Source: Guyanagaster necrorhizus (Eukaryota > Basidiomycota > Agaricomycetes > Agaricales > Physalacriaceae). From it: a stretch of 64,000 bases of DNA. The notes under the pieces are model-generated. The model did not search any database, was not told where the DNA came from, and worked only from the letters and a program-made list of their open reading frames with translations. The stretch is taken from contig NW_025064884.1 in assembly GCF_019112545.1 (NCBI RefSeq), positions 1,100,906 through 1,164,905 of the forward strand, given 5' to 3'. The first letter of the stretch is position 1; every line of letters begins with the position of its first letter. Both the position numbers and the translations under genes were made by a program. Shown here piece by piece: positions 13,501 to 23,973 of the stretch.

Positions 13501-13786
13501 TAAAAGGTGGAGAAACGTTCCTTACGACAAGATTTGGCAGTCATCCCTACCGGTGAAGCTCCGGTTGACGTTTGATAACACTGATGAGGTTGTTAAGGCT
13601 CTGCTTGACAATGGCGCTGACGTTAATGCTCGGACGAAGGCAGGGGAGACCGCATTGGATATGCTTTCAAGGCAACCGTTTGAATGGGATGCATATAGCC
13701 AGTTGGTGGCACGTGGAGCAACCCAAGCTTCTCCCCAAACTGCGCCATGGTGGAATTTTAGGCTTGTGAATGATTCAAGACCATGA
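10550..13786 (+). CDS. Protein kinase-ankyrin repeat fusion protein
   Basis: Two exons, 10550-11704 and 11756-13786, joined in phase 0 across a GTATGT...AG intron (about 1061 codons). Residues about 75-370 form a Ser/Thr or Tyr kinase-like domain with VAVK (lysine near residue 109), the Glu-bearing helix REVLDEIRVMSHLSLHPN, the catalytic loop HADVKSDN (about 211-218), DFG (about 242-244) and APE (about 267-269). The catalytic Asp, Asn and DFG Asp are kept, but the usual HRD arginine is alanine, so it is a non-RD kinase that could still be active. Residues from about 500 to 1045 are ankyrin repeats with typical TPLH and LL..GAD/N motifs. The role is unknown; in fungi such kinase-ankyrin proteins are often large lineage-specific families. 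The ATG at 10550 is the first in a frame that is open further upstream, so the N-terminus may be longer. A dead copy lies directly upstream. Confidence 0.85.
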
Positions 13787-13879
13787 GCGTAATTTTTGGC
13801 ACATTCTGTTAACATTCGAGAAGACGTTTGTATCTGAATATGACGTAGGGTCGATGTTGTCGTACGTACAGAAATGAAT

Positions 13880-14413
13880 TTAGTTCCCGTCGTTGCGGCA
13901 CTGATATGAACGGGTTAATTTCTTTCTCTGAAGCGCAGTGAGAAGGGACGTACGCAGACTTGGATAGTATGTCCATCACAGGAGCCCGAATTGGGATCAC
14001 CGCGGCAGGCATAGCTACAAGAAAACTATAAGTGATTGCCAGACTCCAGACACGTAAGACCTACTTGAGCCCGTTGACGTGCAACCCGGTGAACTTGATG
14101 GGAGCAGGGCTACAGTCAAAGGAGCCTTCTGTGCACGGGTTGTCGGTGATGACAGTCAGAACCGAATTGCACGAATCGTCATAGACCCGCCCTGAGAATG
14201 ATCAGCTTAATCGGGGAGAAGCAGCTGGGAAAATGTGTCGCGTACAAGAGCCCGGGGGTCCTCCTCCAAGGTCGGCAATGCCGTAGCTATAGAATTTGCG
14301 GTTAGCGGAGGACATGGAGAGAGTAAATCAGCATACTTGAAGCCAGGACAGATGGCTTTGGCCATACCAACAATGGCGGCGAGGATTGCAAGGGTATTGA
14401 GAGTGAATTGCAT
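13880..14413 (-). CDS. Small secreted cysteine-rich protein, paralogue A
   Basis: Five exons on the minus strand: 14337-14413, 14246-14286, 14065-14191, 13954-14014, 13880-13900, giving 108 residues. The first 20 residues are a clear signal peptide (MQFTLNTLAILAAIVGMAKA). The mature part begins ICPGF and carries GGGPPGSWRVYDDSC, then paired NPC and DC motifs, and ends QVCCRNDGN, with eight cysteines in all. I do not recognise a named family. The gene at 17059-17589 is a clear paralogue with the same cysteine pattern and the same five-exon structure and phases, which validates both models. A TATAAAAG lies about 50 bases upstream. Secretion follows from the signal peptide; any role outside the cell is unknown. 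Confidence 0.82.
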
Positions 14414-14461
14414 CTCGTTGTAGATGAGTTGCGATGGAGGTATCCTTCAAAAATATTGGGA

Positions 14462-14469
14462 CTTTTATA
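14462..14469 (-). promoter_or_regulatory. TATA box of secreted protein A
   Basis: TATAAAAG on the minus strand about 50 bases before the ATG at 14413. The unrelated secreted-protein gene at 15357 has the same octamer about 75 bases upstream, which suggests both are TATA-driven genes. Confidence 0.55.
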
Positions 14470-15005
14470 CTGTGCTTGAAACAATTATGACTCCAGGGGG
14501 GGCTGCGTCGAGCCACGGTAGAGCGAGATAACATAAGGCAATAAGCACACAAAAGATTGTTCATGGTCATGGACGGGGAAACCATGTGTGATTCCACGGG
14601 GGTCCTCACCGTGAAACGACCTCGAGGCGAGGGCAGTACGCAGCCTAGAGTCGAACGCTGATGACAAATTTCGTGGGGTCGGTATTGTAAGGAGGATGAA
14701 ACACTAGCATTTGTGCGCCTGAAACGATGCAAATGACTTACTGCTACGCCACATTGAGAAGCGACAAAGATGCCCACAGTGTGAGTGTCATTAGAGTATA
14801 AATTATTGATATGGCGGGCCAGCTCAGGGCTGGCGCTGTTCAAAAGTCAACGACGTCTCGTGAAACTAAGCAGATCAAATTTGTATGACGCCGTCGGGGA
14901 GAAATCCGAGACGGAATTTACACGCACGGACCAGTTTCGCGTCCATAGGGGCTTCGAAAGTCCAAAAGGATTTGCGAATATCAACGTTTCAACACGAATC
15001 AATTT

Positions 15006-15357
15006 CTACTTGAAGCATTCTCCATTCTCCAACCCAACCATGTTCTTCACCGCACTGCATGTCCAAGTGCTACCCTGTTTACACAAATAATATTTGCCGT
15101 TTCCGCTCTTGCAATTATGGGCACTTTTGACCCCAGCGCTTGTCGCGGGGTCGCAACCCTTCCTGCAGAAACAGATTTAGGTAAATATAATATCAGCACG
15201 CTTTGTACGTAACGTACTTGACCCATGTCTCGTTATCCTTGTCAATCGTTCCGCCATTAGAACAGTGCTTGGTGGGGCCCAGCGCAACTTGATCATCCGC
15301 CATGACATTCACGGCGCATGCAGTGAGGAGGACAGACAGAAGGAGGCAAATTTGCAT
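15006..15357 (-). CDS. Small secreted six-cysteine protein
   Basis: Two exons, 15218-15357 and 15006-15162, joined across a GTACGT...CTGCAG intron, give 98 residues. Residues 1-20 are a hydrophobic signal peptide (MQICLLLSVLLTACAVNVMA). The mature chain has six cysteines spaced along its length (HCSNGG, KGCDP, HNCKSGNG, YLCKQG, WTCSA, GECFK), a pattern expected of a small disulphide-bonded extracellular protein. It is not related in sequence to the paralogue pair on either side, although it sits between them. I do not recognise the family, and function cannot be stated. The splice model is supported by phase and by the even distribution of cysteines over both exons. Confidence 0.75.
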
Positions 15358-17058
15358 GGTGTCTGTAGAGTCAAGAGAGAACAAGCAGAAGTACGCGGCG
15401 AATGCGATGGTGTACAAGGCGAGGCCCCAGTCCTTTTATACTGAGTTCTGTCGAAAAGTTACGTATACGAATTTTAACGAAAACGACAACGTGAGCAGCG
15501 ATTCGAGAGAGAACGACGAGTACGACAGATAGAATGGTCAGCTGCCAATAATGCCATGTAAGCTCGGACGTCTAGCATAATACCCGCTCCTCTGTAGTAT
15601 GGATGTCGAGCCTATAGAAGGGCAAGTGCCAGGTATAGGTGGTTGTAGGGAGGTTATATACTTACCTGGAGAAGGGAAGACCACCGACGCTGGCTTCTGA
15701 ATCGAAAATCGAATTCCGGCGTTTGGAGAGTAGCGAAGGTAAGCAATGCAAAACGAGACGTGACCGTGAAGATAGAGATCTTGGCAGGAAGTAACTACTG
15801 AGAAGAGATGTTGGTACGGCATACTAAAGTCACATAGTACGCTATAGCAAGGAACTTCCAGTTAGGAAGCCAGAACAAGTCACAATAAATGTCACCCACT
15901 CTTTCTGCGCCTTTCTCTTCTCTAAAGTTGTTGGCATTCACTAGTCTGTCGGTGAGGAGGTCATCGGTGTGTGACTTGATCGCTTTTCAAGAAATTTAGG
16001 CTCACTCACTGTTCAGACGAGCTCAGGCACACTCACCTCAAGCGGTTAGACTTTTCCCCAGCCTGGGTTCCAGTCGACAGTGTCTCCATACCTCGACTCA
16101 AAATTTGACGTCAGGAGTTTCGCATGAGCTTGCATCTTTGAGGGTCACTACTTCGAATAAGACTGGGCCCGCATTCCAGAAAAACGAGGCCGATGCGCTC
16201 CCTGTCTTCATCTCTAGTCGACATATAGAAAGGCAACTGGATCGTTCTCGAAGACAAACCATTCATCCTTACGGAAGAAGAAGATCCAGACAATGCGGAC
16301 CAAGGGGGGGAGATGCGGCTTTGAGAATGGCGGTAAGGGAGGCGGTTTGAGCCAACGAAGAGAAGAGCAAGGGATCGACCCTGTAACGGGTGCTAGTAAT
16401 GGCTCTAGGTCGTCCCCAGCGCGACGAATTGCAGCCATAGAGTATTTTAGAAGTGAGCGGTATTTTCATCACGGATCAGGTCCTAGAAAGGATGCGTTTG
16501 AGCCCTGCGCCTCTTTGACCCTCGCTGACCCTATCACGGGTCGCTGTGGCCTCCGCGTATTGCAAATTTCGACGATCTGGAGTTCGTGTGATGATTCAAG
16601 GTCTATTCCGTGGATCATACACAAGAACATGGGAAAGGTGTGCAGGTGCCATATCTAGACAGAAAGAAGAAATACGTGGGCATTACCTGTTCTTTTTTAC
16701 ACTGACTTTCTAAACTAAAAGCGTACTGACCTTGTTCTCTGCTATCGCCATGTCTCGGTCACAAGTTTCAATCCCTGAAATCGGCATCAACGATTTATAG
16801 CTACGGCGGATGACTTCCCAGGCATTCAGAGACAGACGTGATGGTGATACGGCACAGCATCATTCACACGTACATGAAACAAACAAACATGACTGCCAGC
16901 TACTTGCACTACATCTCCACTTTACTAGTATCGCTGCTTCTTATTTTGACACTCGTTCGTTTGCTGAAAGCCGGGCTGGATCTCGGTTACGAGGCGAGAC
17001 AATGGTTGAGAAATTGCTGTGTGAAGACTAATGCTCAATCCCCCAGGGGAGATATTGG
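15358..17058. other. Intergenic stretch between secreted-protein genes
   Basis: Small overlapping ORFs lie on both strands around 16105-16658 (one reads acidic, with a TEEEDPDNADQGGE segment), but no frame continues and no splice model joined them. I see no supported gene. Confidence 0.45.
15433..15440 (-). promoter_or_regulatory. TATA box of the six-cysteine secreted protein
   Basis: TATAAAAG on the minus strand, about 75 bases before the ATG at 15357. Confidence 0.55.
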
Positions 17059-17589
17059 ATGAGGCTCGCATTCTACACCGTCTTCATTGGCACTGCTACT
17101 GCAATCTGTCCAGGGTTCACGTATGTTCTCCTTAGTTTTATCTCGTCCACAGGTGTTGAACGTGCGCTCTTATAGCTTTGGTGTCGCTGACACGAAGGGA
17201 GGGCCTCCCGGGTCTTGTACGTCCAACTCTTCTCGTGTGTGCATCTTGATTCTTACCCATAATATAGGGCGTGTTTATGATGATTCATGTAACCCCATCC
17301 TGACGGTGTTCGCTGACAATCCATGTGACGTAGGAGTTTTCGGCTGTTCTGGCGCTCCCATCACGTTTGATGCACTGCATCTCAATGGATTAGAGTGCGT
17401 CTTTTTGATCCATCGGAATTCTGGACCTTCACGTTGAGTTTGTGCATGATAGTTACACTTGCCAGCGTGACAATAATTCTGACACGTGCGAAGGGTTTGC
17501 CAGTATACAAGTCTGTGTGAGTCTCCTGCTGTGATTTTGTGAAAAGAACTTGTTTCTGAACTGGTCGCTGGCAGTGTAAGGGAAACTAA
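17059..17589 (+). CDS. Small secreted cysteine-rich protein, paralogue B
   Basis: Five exons: 17059-17120, 17176-17216, 17268-17394, 17453-17516, 17575-17589, giving 102 residues. The first 15 residues (MRLAFYTVFIGTATA) are a short signal peptide. The mature chain starts ICPGF and shares GGPPGSWRVYDDSC, DNPC, APITF, HLNGL and the terminal QVCC with paralogue A. All eight cysteines correspond. Exons 2 and 3 are exactly the same length in both genes (41 and 127 nt), and all four introns fall at the same positions and phases. The two genes are about 2.6 kb apart on opposite strands, so they arose by an inverted local duplication. Function is unknown; secretion is inferred from the signal peptide. 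Confidence 0.82.
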
Positions 17590-18329
17590 AGTAGTACTTG
17601 AATAACAAGTTACAGAATGATGCTGTGGTTCAAGCATCATATGTTGTCGGCAAGCATTATGTTTCTGGAATGAAGCGCGGTCGTCGGTCGTCGATATGCC
17701 GATCGCGAGGAGTGAGTTTGTATTTCCCCAGAGGCCTCAAGAGCGGGTCACTGCCCATCTCCGTTCCTGTTCTCTGGTATGCTGGACATGGACAGAACAT
17801 GCGCAGAAGAAGAGTTTCCGCGAATAGCAATGATAAATTTGTTTCTAGATTTCCAACTCTAAACTCTGAAAGCGGTGGGGACGACCTGTATCCTGCGTAA
17901 TCGAATATTTATGAGCATTACATCTGCGGATAATAATACTCGTCAATCATAAAATTCAGGATGTTCTTGCGAAGATGCGAAAATCAGCTTCTAGCTGGTC
18001 AAGAATGCTGCACGAATTTAACCCCGTCCACATCGCTCGGCCCGACGTAACCGCTTTACCTCGAACTACTATACTGTACGTGAGTATAGGGCAGAAACCG
18101 TAACGCGTAACTTCAGGTCCGTTTCCGACTTCCTTTCCTCTCTGACCGTTTTGCTTACCTGGAGGTTTCTTTCCTACAGTCACGTACAGTTTGGCATCTC
18201 TCTTCCCTGTTCCCTCTACAATGCCGTCGGTCAAGGAAAGGGGAATATCGTTACCAACCTTTGTGAACGGCCCCAAGCCGGCATCCTGGAACTTCAAAGC
18301 ACTGTGTATCATCGTTGTCTCCTGCAGGC
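17590..18329. other. Intergenic, no gene recognised
   Basis: Only short ORFs without motifs. The right part may contain eroded 5' sequence of the carboxypeptidase relic that follows. Confidence 0.4.
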
Positions 18330-19030
18330 TACTTACTCACCTGGACCCTCTTTCGTTTCTCGACGCTGGTACAGACTCCTCTTGCGGAGCCATTCTTCGC
18401 CAATATCACGTATTCCGAGGCACATTGGACTGAAGGGTGATACAGACTCGGAGAAAATGCCGAAGAGGTCATTTTCCTAGTGCATTTGTTCCTTCGCTCC
18501 TCTGCAGGTACTCAAAGTGGTGTAGGTATTTCCGTGCTGAGCATAATGCTGACAATGCGTCTGTTATGCCCGTCTTCTTCTGCGACGACTGCTGTTAGAG
18601 ATTTTCAGACAGTGCACGGTAGCCTGACTATTGGAGGCGGCTGGATTGATCAACCCTGTATTCGGCCAATCGCCTCGCACGATGACAAAAGACGGACTAG
18701 GGCGCGATCCCGGGCAGAGCCGGTGGAGCGAACATTACAACCTCGTTGCGCTTGACTATGTACGTTGCTCTTATCAGGCCTTCTAGTCCACTAAGCTTTA
18801 CTTCAGCCAGTCGGTAGGGTTATTTTTATGGAACAAAAATCAATAACAGTCGTGATGCAGCCTAGGCGTGTACGATTTTTTACACAGGTTCTTCTTCATC
18901 TTTTCCCAGCACTCAAGAAGCAGGTTCTGTGTTTGGGGATTCATATGGTGGCATATACGTTCCACATATAGCTACAGCTTCCACAAGCAGAACCAGCGAC
19001 ACTGGATCATCGACTATAAGGTGACTATGA
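18330..19030 (+). pseudogene. Relic of an S10 serine carboxypeptidase
   Basis: Two short segments in the expected order match secreted serine carboxypeptidases. Around 18708-18752 the frame reads QSRWSEHYNLVALDY, the counterpart of the family's conserved N-x-x-S/R-W...NLLxLDQP segment. At 18925-18984 it reads SVFGDSYGGIYVPHIATAS, containing the nucleophile motif G-[D/E]-S-Y-G-G followed by Y-x-P. The second segment is the hallmark of peptidase family S10. Between and after them the reading frame is broken, and the catalytic Asp and His regions could not be found downstream, so it is a remnant. Limits are approximate. Confidence 0.5.
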
Positions 19031-20262
19031 CCTAGACTCTTCCTGAAACTCCTGCGTCTACCACGCGGCCTCGTTTCCGGAAGCTTATTCGTGTTCCAAG
19101 GACACCGTGGTTCCGGTACGTCTATCCTTAGTCATGCAGGAGCTATCATGGCTTGATTTCCTAGGTTTTCGAACGAGGATCCGCGAGAAGTAATTTCAGC
19201 ATGCATCCACGAAGTAGGTGGACGCAGGAAATTACAGTCCTCGACAAGTACTTTGAGCGAACAAATATTCTGGACACCTGTTATTGCCCGAATTTTCGGA
19301 TCTTCCGTGCTAGACCCACCGATATGTTCGAATCTGCTCTCAAGTCCTCATCGCGATTTGTTTTTCTTCACCTTCTTCGTATTTCAGGATCGTGATGTCT
19401 CGGATCGGCGTTGGCTAGGACTAACTTTCTTCAGTGTCCCGGGCCAAGTGAGATTCCTGAGGCGAAGCAAAATTTGCAAGTCTTGCTGCGAGAACGTTCT
19501 GGTTTAGGTGATTCCGTGTATCCATCTAGGCGTCGCTGCCGCAATTCTTTCGTTATAGGAAACGTTCTCTTGCGTTGGTGAAGTGAAGAGATGAACGAGT
19601 GATGTCGCCTTGGACTGTAACTGCGGCATCTTAGCGAAGCAAGATGCTCTCGAAGGCACATATGGGGATCATGACTACCATGAGTCCTGTTCTGTGTAGG
19701 TCGTAATGGAGATCTTCAACCGCTAGTGATCCTGACTCAGCAAACGACACGTCTGAAGATGACCTAGATCTCTATTGGGGACGGATTTATTTTCTTTCCA
19801 ACGGACTAACTCACGACTGTCGGTGATCTTCCGACGTTCGGAGAGTCAAGCCTTCATTTCATCGCCAATGATGGACTTTTGTATGCGTGCGCGCTATATT
19901 TCATGACTGGAGGCAAGCGATGAAAAAAAGTCTTGTACTTGCATGAACCCAACTGTGAGCAATAGGCTGTATTAGTAAATGACAACTGAGTCGAAGTTGT
20001 ATAAAGAACAGGATCTACTCACGCTCAGACCGCTTCCGCGTCATATCTGCCGGCAGACTTCCCAAATCCCACTTGCTGCGGCACATTTTATGTAAATTCG
20101 CTCTCCCTCTTTCCGACTATCATGATGACGCCCTCCTCCTTGGACCGTTTTGAACCGCCATGCCTTTTGACGAGTACTGGCCTGACTCAATCGGGGCATC
20201 GATGGACCCTTGACAACCCTGCCCTGATGGCAATACCACAGCTGTATCGCCTTCCTTGAACT
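19031..20262. other. Intergenic, possible eroded carboxypeptidase 3' part
   Basis: Short overlapping ORFs at 19201-19661 have no recognisable motif. I see nothing I can support before the ATG at 20263. Confidence 0.4.
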
Positions 20263-21768
20263 ATGGACATCCTATCCACCACCCGCGAAATCATCGACCA
20301 AGTCAACCTCATCATCGAAAAATGCATCGAATACCGAGAGGCTGACAGTGTCATCAAGGCAACCAGGATGCGCCTAGACGGTGTGCAGGTTCGGGTAGAG
20401 CTCTTCCAGGAGTTTTTGAAGCTGTCTGAATCGACACTTCTTCTACGAAGGAAGCAGATTCTTCAGCACTCACTCGGAAATGTGTCGGATTTGTTGCATG
20501 AGTTGATGAGCAGGCTGCCCCCTTCACCCAAGGTGTCCACCAAGCTTGCTTGGGTCGGCTGGGGCAAGCGGCGTGTCGAGGGTCTATTGGAGGAACTGAA
20601 GACGTGGGATGGCGAGGTGCAGGGAATCATATTCGCTCTGGATGTTGTCTCCAAGATCAGAGACGACGACAAGCTCTACAAGCGGCTCTTCGACACCGGA
20701 GAGCGGACCCTGACAACAGCATGGACGCTTAGCAAGCGAATCTTCTCATCGGACAAAAGTATACTTTCCCTTGCTTACCCGCTATCATCGATCTTCATTC
20801 AAGGAGCCTTCTCCTTCTCCGACCCCCGCTTCATCGCCATCTTCAATTCTCGTCCGGCCTATGTCGAATCCCACTACATCGAACACGACGGCAAGGAGGA
20901 AGTCCAGAAAAGATCTCTTGCACAAATGGCCGCTGTGTTCCACTCCCCCGAAATAACTTTGATGCACCTGCTTTCATGTGTGGGTCTCGCAGAGGACTAC
21001 GACTTTGACCGATGTTTCCTCGTCTACGAGCTCCCACCGACCTTCACCATGCACCCCTACAATCCCACCCTTGCCTACATCCTCGATAATCAGACCCGCA
21101 TATCCCTCGACGACCGGTTCCGCATCGCCGTCGAGCTCGCCACCGCCGTTTTCGAGATCCACGCCGCCGGATGGGTGCATAAGTGCATCAGGAGTGACAA
21201 CATTCTCATCGATGTCGACGATCAACAAGGGCCCAAGGTGGACGCCAAGGTCGGGGCTGCGTATCTCGTCGGGTTCGAAGCTGCTCGACCACAGATTGCT
21301 GGCTCTGATCGATGTCCGGAGATGGATCCGATTAAGAGAAAGTATCATCATCCTGAGAGACAGGGTGGCAGGGATACGCTGGTACAAAAGTTTGACATCC
21401 GACATGATATGTATAGTCTCGGAGCCGTACTCATAGAGCTGGGATACCGCAAGACGCTACGGAATATCTTTGGGCCATCCTCATCTGAAGGTGGGGGAGA
21501 TATTCAGAAGGACCATGAGCGCCTGGTGGGGTATGCAAAGCGGCTGGGAGATAAGATGAGCGTCAAGTATGCGACTGCCGTCTTGACGTGTTTGGTAAAT
21601 GGTACCAAGCCTGGAAAGACTACAGACAATTTGCGTGAAGAGTTCTATGATGGAGTTTTGAGGCCATTGAAGGAGATACAGGACGGATTTAGGGTATGTC
21701 GGTCTTTCGTCCTTCGGCTTCAGGTCCTTTAACAACTTTTGTAGGGTCGACCAGATATAGCTGTCTGA
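20263..21768 (+). CDS. HeLo-like domain protein with C-terminal pseudokinase
   Basis: Exons 20263-21693 and 21745-21768 join in phase 0 to 484 residues. Residues 1 to about 170 are strongly helical (MDILSTTREIIDQVNLIIEK and following) and resemble the HeLo-like prion-inhibition/propagation N-terminal domain of fungal self-recognition proteins. Residues about 185-440 are kinase-like: a hinge-like LVYELPP (about 254-260), FRIAVELATAVFEIHAAGWV, then HKCIRSDNILI (about 306-316) in the catalytic-loop position, and LVGFEAARP where DFG would be. The catalytic Asp of HRD and the DFG motif are absent, so it should not phosphorylate. The architecture, a membrane-active helical bundle plus pseudokinase, parallels MLKL and the fungal HeLo/DUF7580 proteins. 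A regulated cell-death or recognition role is an inference from architecture only. No glycine-rich loop is evident. Confidence 0.75.
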
Positions 21769-21983
21769 TATTGATGTGGATTATTTTATCTGGAATAGAC
21801 GATCTTGCAAATGGTCTTAGCGGTGCGAAGATAAGCACCGGGCCTGTTTCTACAGTGTCCCTGCCAGTGTTTCGATGTTCCCAGGTCACCGGCAATTCTC
21901 ACGACCGGCCGCGGCTTTGATTGACATTTGCAATACTTCTCAAAGATATGTAAGAAGTCGCCTATCATTCCCGCCTCCCCACC

Positions 21984-23973
21984 ATGTCATCTGTCCCCAA
22001 CAAACATCTACACGACGAACTCGCTGCTAACACCGCCAGGGTTACAGCAACAACCAAGTTTGGAAGCGTCACTGGCGGAAGAGCAAGCAATGGAGCTGCT
22101 GTATGGCTAGGTATGTTCAAATCTATCGAAAGCTACCGCTAAGCAGCTCCTCTATAGAAGTGCCTTTCGCCTTGCTTCCTACCCGGTTTGCCGATCCGGT
22201 CCCCTTACCCGACGGATGGAAATACGAGGAAGGAAAGGAATACTTGACGGAGTCGAAATGTGAAGCGCACGCCCGTTCCTCGTCTAATGAGACTGACTTG
22301 GTCGAGTAGTTGCTGCGCAACCCATAAACAACGGACAGCGAGGAGGTAAGTGTCAGCACTGATGACCATATACTGATGATTGAATGACGCAGATACTCCG
22401 CAGGAGGACGTAGTGGGCTTCGGGAATCCCACGGAAGACCCGTACGTATCTACAACACTGAGTGTTTTATCTTTCTTACTATTTTCAAGTCTCTTCGTGA
22501 CCATCGTAGCACCTCCCTCTTTTCCTGCAAAACGCGGCTTCCCAGTCAAAATTTATGTCCACGGAGGGTGCGTCTGGCTTCATCCGCCGAGGTCTTCTCC
22601 TTCTCACGATCCTCAGATTTCTACAATTTGGCTCCCCACATGGCTTGAAAAATCAAAACCAGTTCATCTCTGCTGAACGCTCCGAGGTCTGGGTCAACAT
22701 GGGTTATCGAGTTTCTGCGTTTGGATTCCTAGCGTGTGAAGCTCCTGGTATTGACCTGAAGGGGAATTATGGCTTCAAAGACCAGTGGCTAGCGATCCAG
22801 TGGGTCAAAGACAATATCGAGGCGTTTGGAGGTAAAGTTGCATTCGTACGCATTTGTGTATTAAAGCTCAATGAATGAATATCAGGTGACCCAAACGACA
22901 TTCAGATTTCAGGTCTTTCTGCGGGAGCACATTCTGTGCATCAAATCCTTCATTATGCTTCCCATCTTCCCAAAGGAGTCGATGCGCCGTTCCATTCCGC
23001 TATCATTCAGTCCAACGGCATCATGTATGGGCTCGTCTTCTGCATAACTTCTGAACGATTGACATCATGAATATAGTACTACCCCCAAGACCCCAGCTCA
23101 ATTACGGCCCCAATTTGACGCGCTGTGTCGTGCATTAGGTCTCGACCCTAAAGACCCCGACATCTTGACAACCCTCCGTGACCCATCCAAGGTCTCCACT
23201 GAGCAGATATGCCATGTCATCGAAACAGACACTGTCGGCGTGGAATTTGGCACATTCCGTGGATGTGTCGATAATGACTGGATGCTCTCGACGCCTGACA
23301 CGATGGAATGGCAGCGTTCCGGCGGATTTGCCGCCGCGTTGAAGGAGAAGGGTGTCAAATGTGTCGTTGTTGGAGAAACGAGCGAGGAGTGGTATCTCTA
23401 CTCGATCGCACATCCTGTGAAGACTTTGGTTGACGTCCAGAAGAATCTCGAGCGATATTACGACACCAAGATGGTGGAAGATATGTTGCGCATGTATCCT
23501 CCTCCCCGGAAGGAGCAGGAGGTACAGAAGTATTATGGAGAAATCTTCAGTGACTGGCAGGTTTATTTGCCTGTGAGGATTCTGGCGAGAGATTTGCTGA
23601 ACTCTGGGTATCCTGTGCTGAGGTACCAAGTACTGTGGGTACCAGAGCAGTGCAAGAATAAGGGTGTGTCTTGCTGCGATCATTCGTCCGCATCGCTAAT
23701 CTCTTTCTCACAGGTTATGTCACGCATGGTGTTGACAGGGTATATTGGGCGTTTCGCCTACCGATGCTGTACGGAGAAGAGGATGTTATGATCGCTCGGA
23801 AATGGCTAGATACCATATTTGGAGAGATCAATACGCTGCAGCAGGAAGGGAAGAGTACACACGGACCCAGGGAAGTGTTGGCTCTGAAAGACGATAAGAC
23901 GATAGGATGGATTGAGGACGCAGTCTGGGAAGAGAAGATGCGACTGCGGGAAATTTTGTCTGAAAGTTCGTAA
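21984..23973 (+). CDS. Carboxylesterase type B
   Basis: Alpha/beta-hydrolase that cleaves carboxylic esters; the substrate is unknown. Nine exons: 21984-22110, 22158-22259, 22310-22345, 22393-22441, 22490-22567, 22617-22831, 22886-23024, 23077-23663, 23714-23973, closing in phase to 530 residues. Landmarks in order: EVPFALLPTRFADPVPLP (the family's EGIPYA..PVG-like segment), KIYVHGGFLQFGS with the HGG oxyanion motif, [40 protein letters not shown], nucleophile motif GLSAG (Ser about residue 214; usually GESAG), and THGVDRVYWAFR with the likely catalytic His near the C-terminus. No signal peptide was seen, so it is probably intracellular, unlike the secreted members. Length is typical. Exon 3 is only 36 nt. 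Confidence 0.85.

Noticed and set aside
16105..16658. Overlapping plus-strand ORFs with an acidic segment
   Set aside because: No splice model joined them and no family is recognisable.
20974..21436. Long ORFs of about 145-150 codons in other frames
   Set aside because: Both lie inside the pseudokinase exon and are shadow frames.
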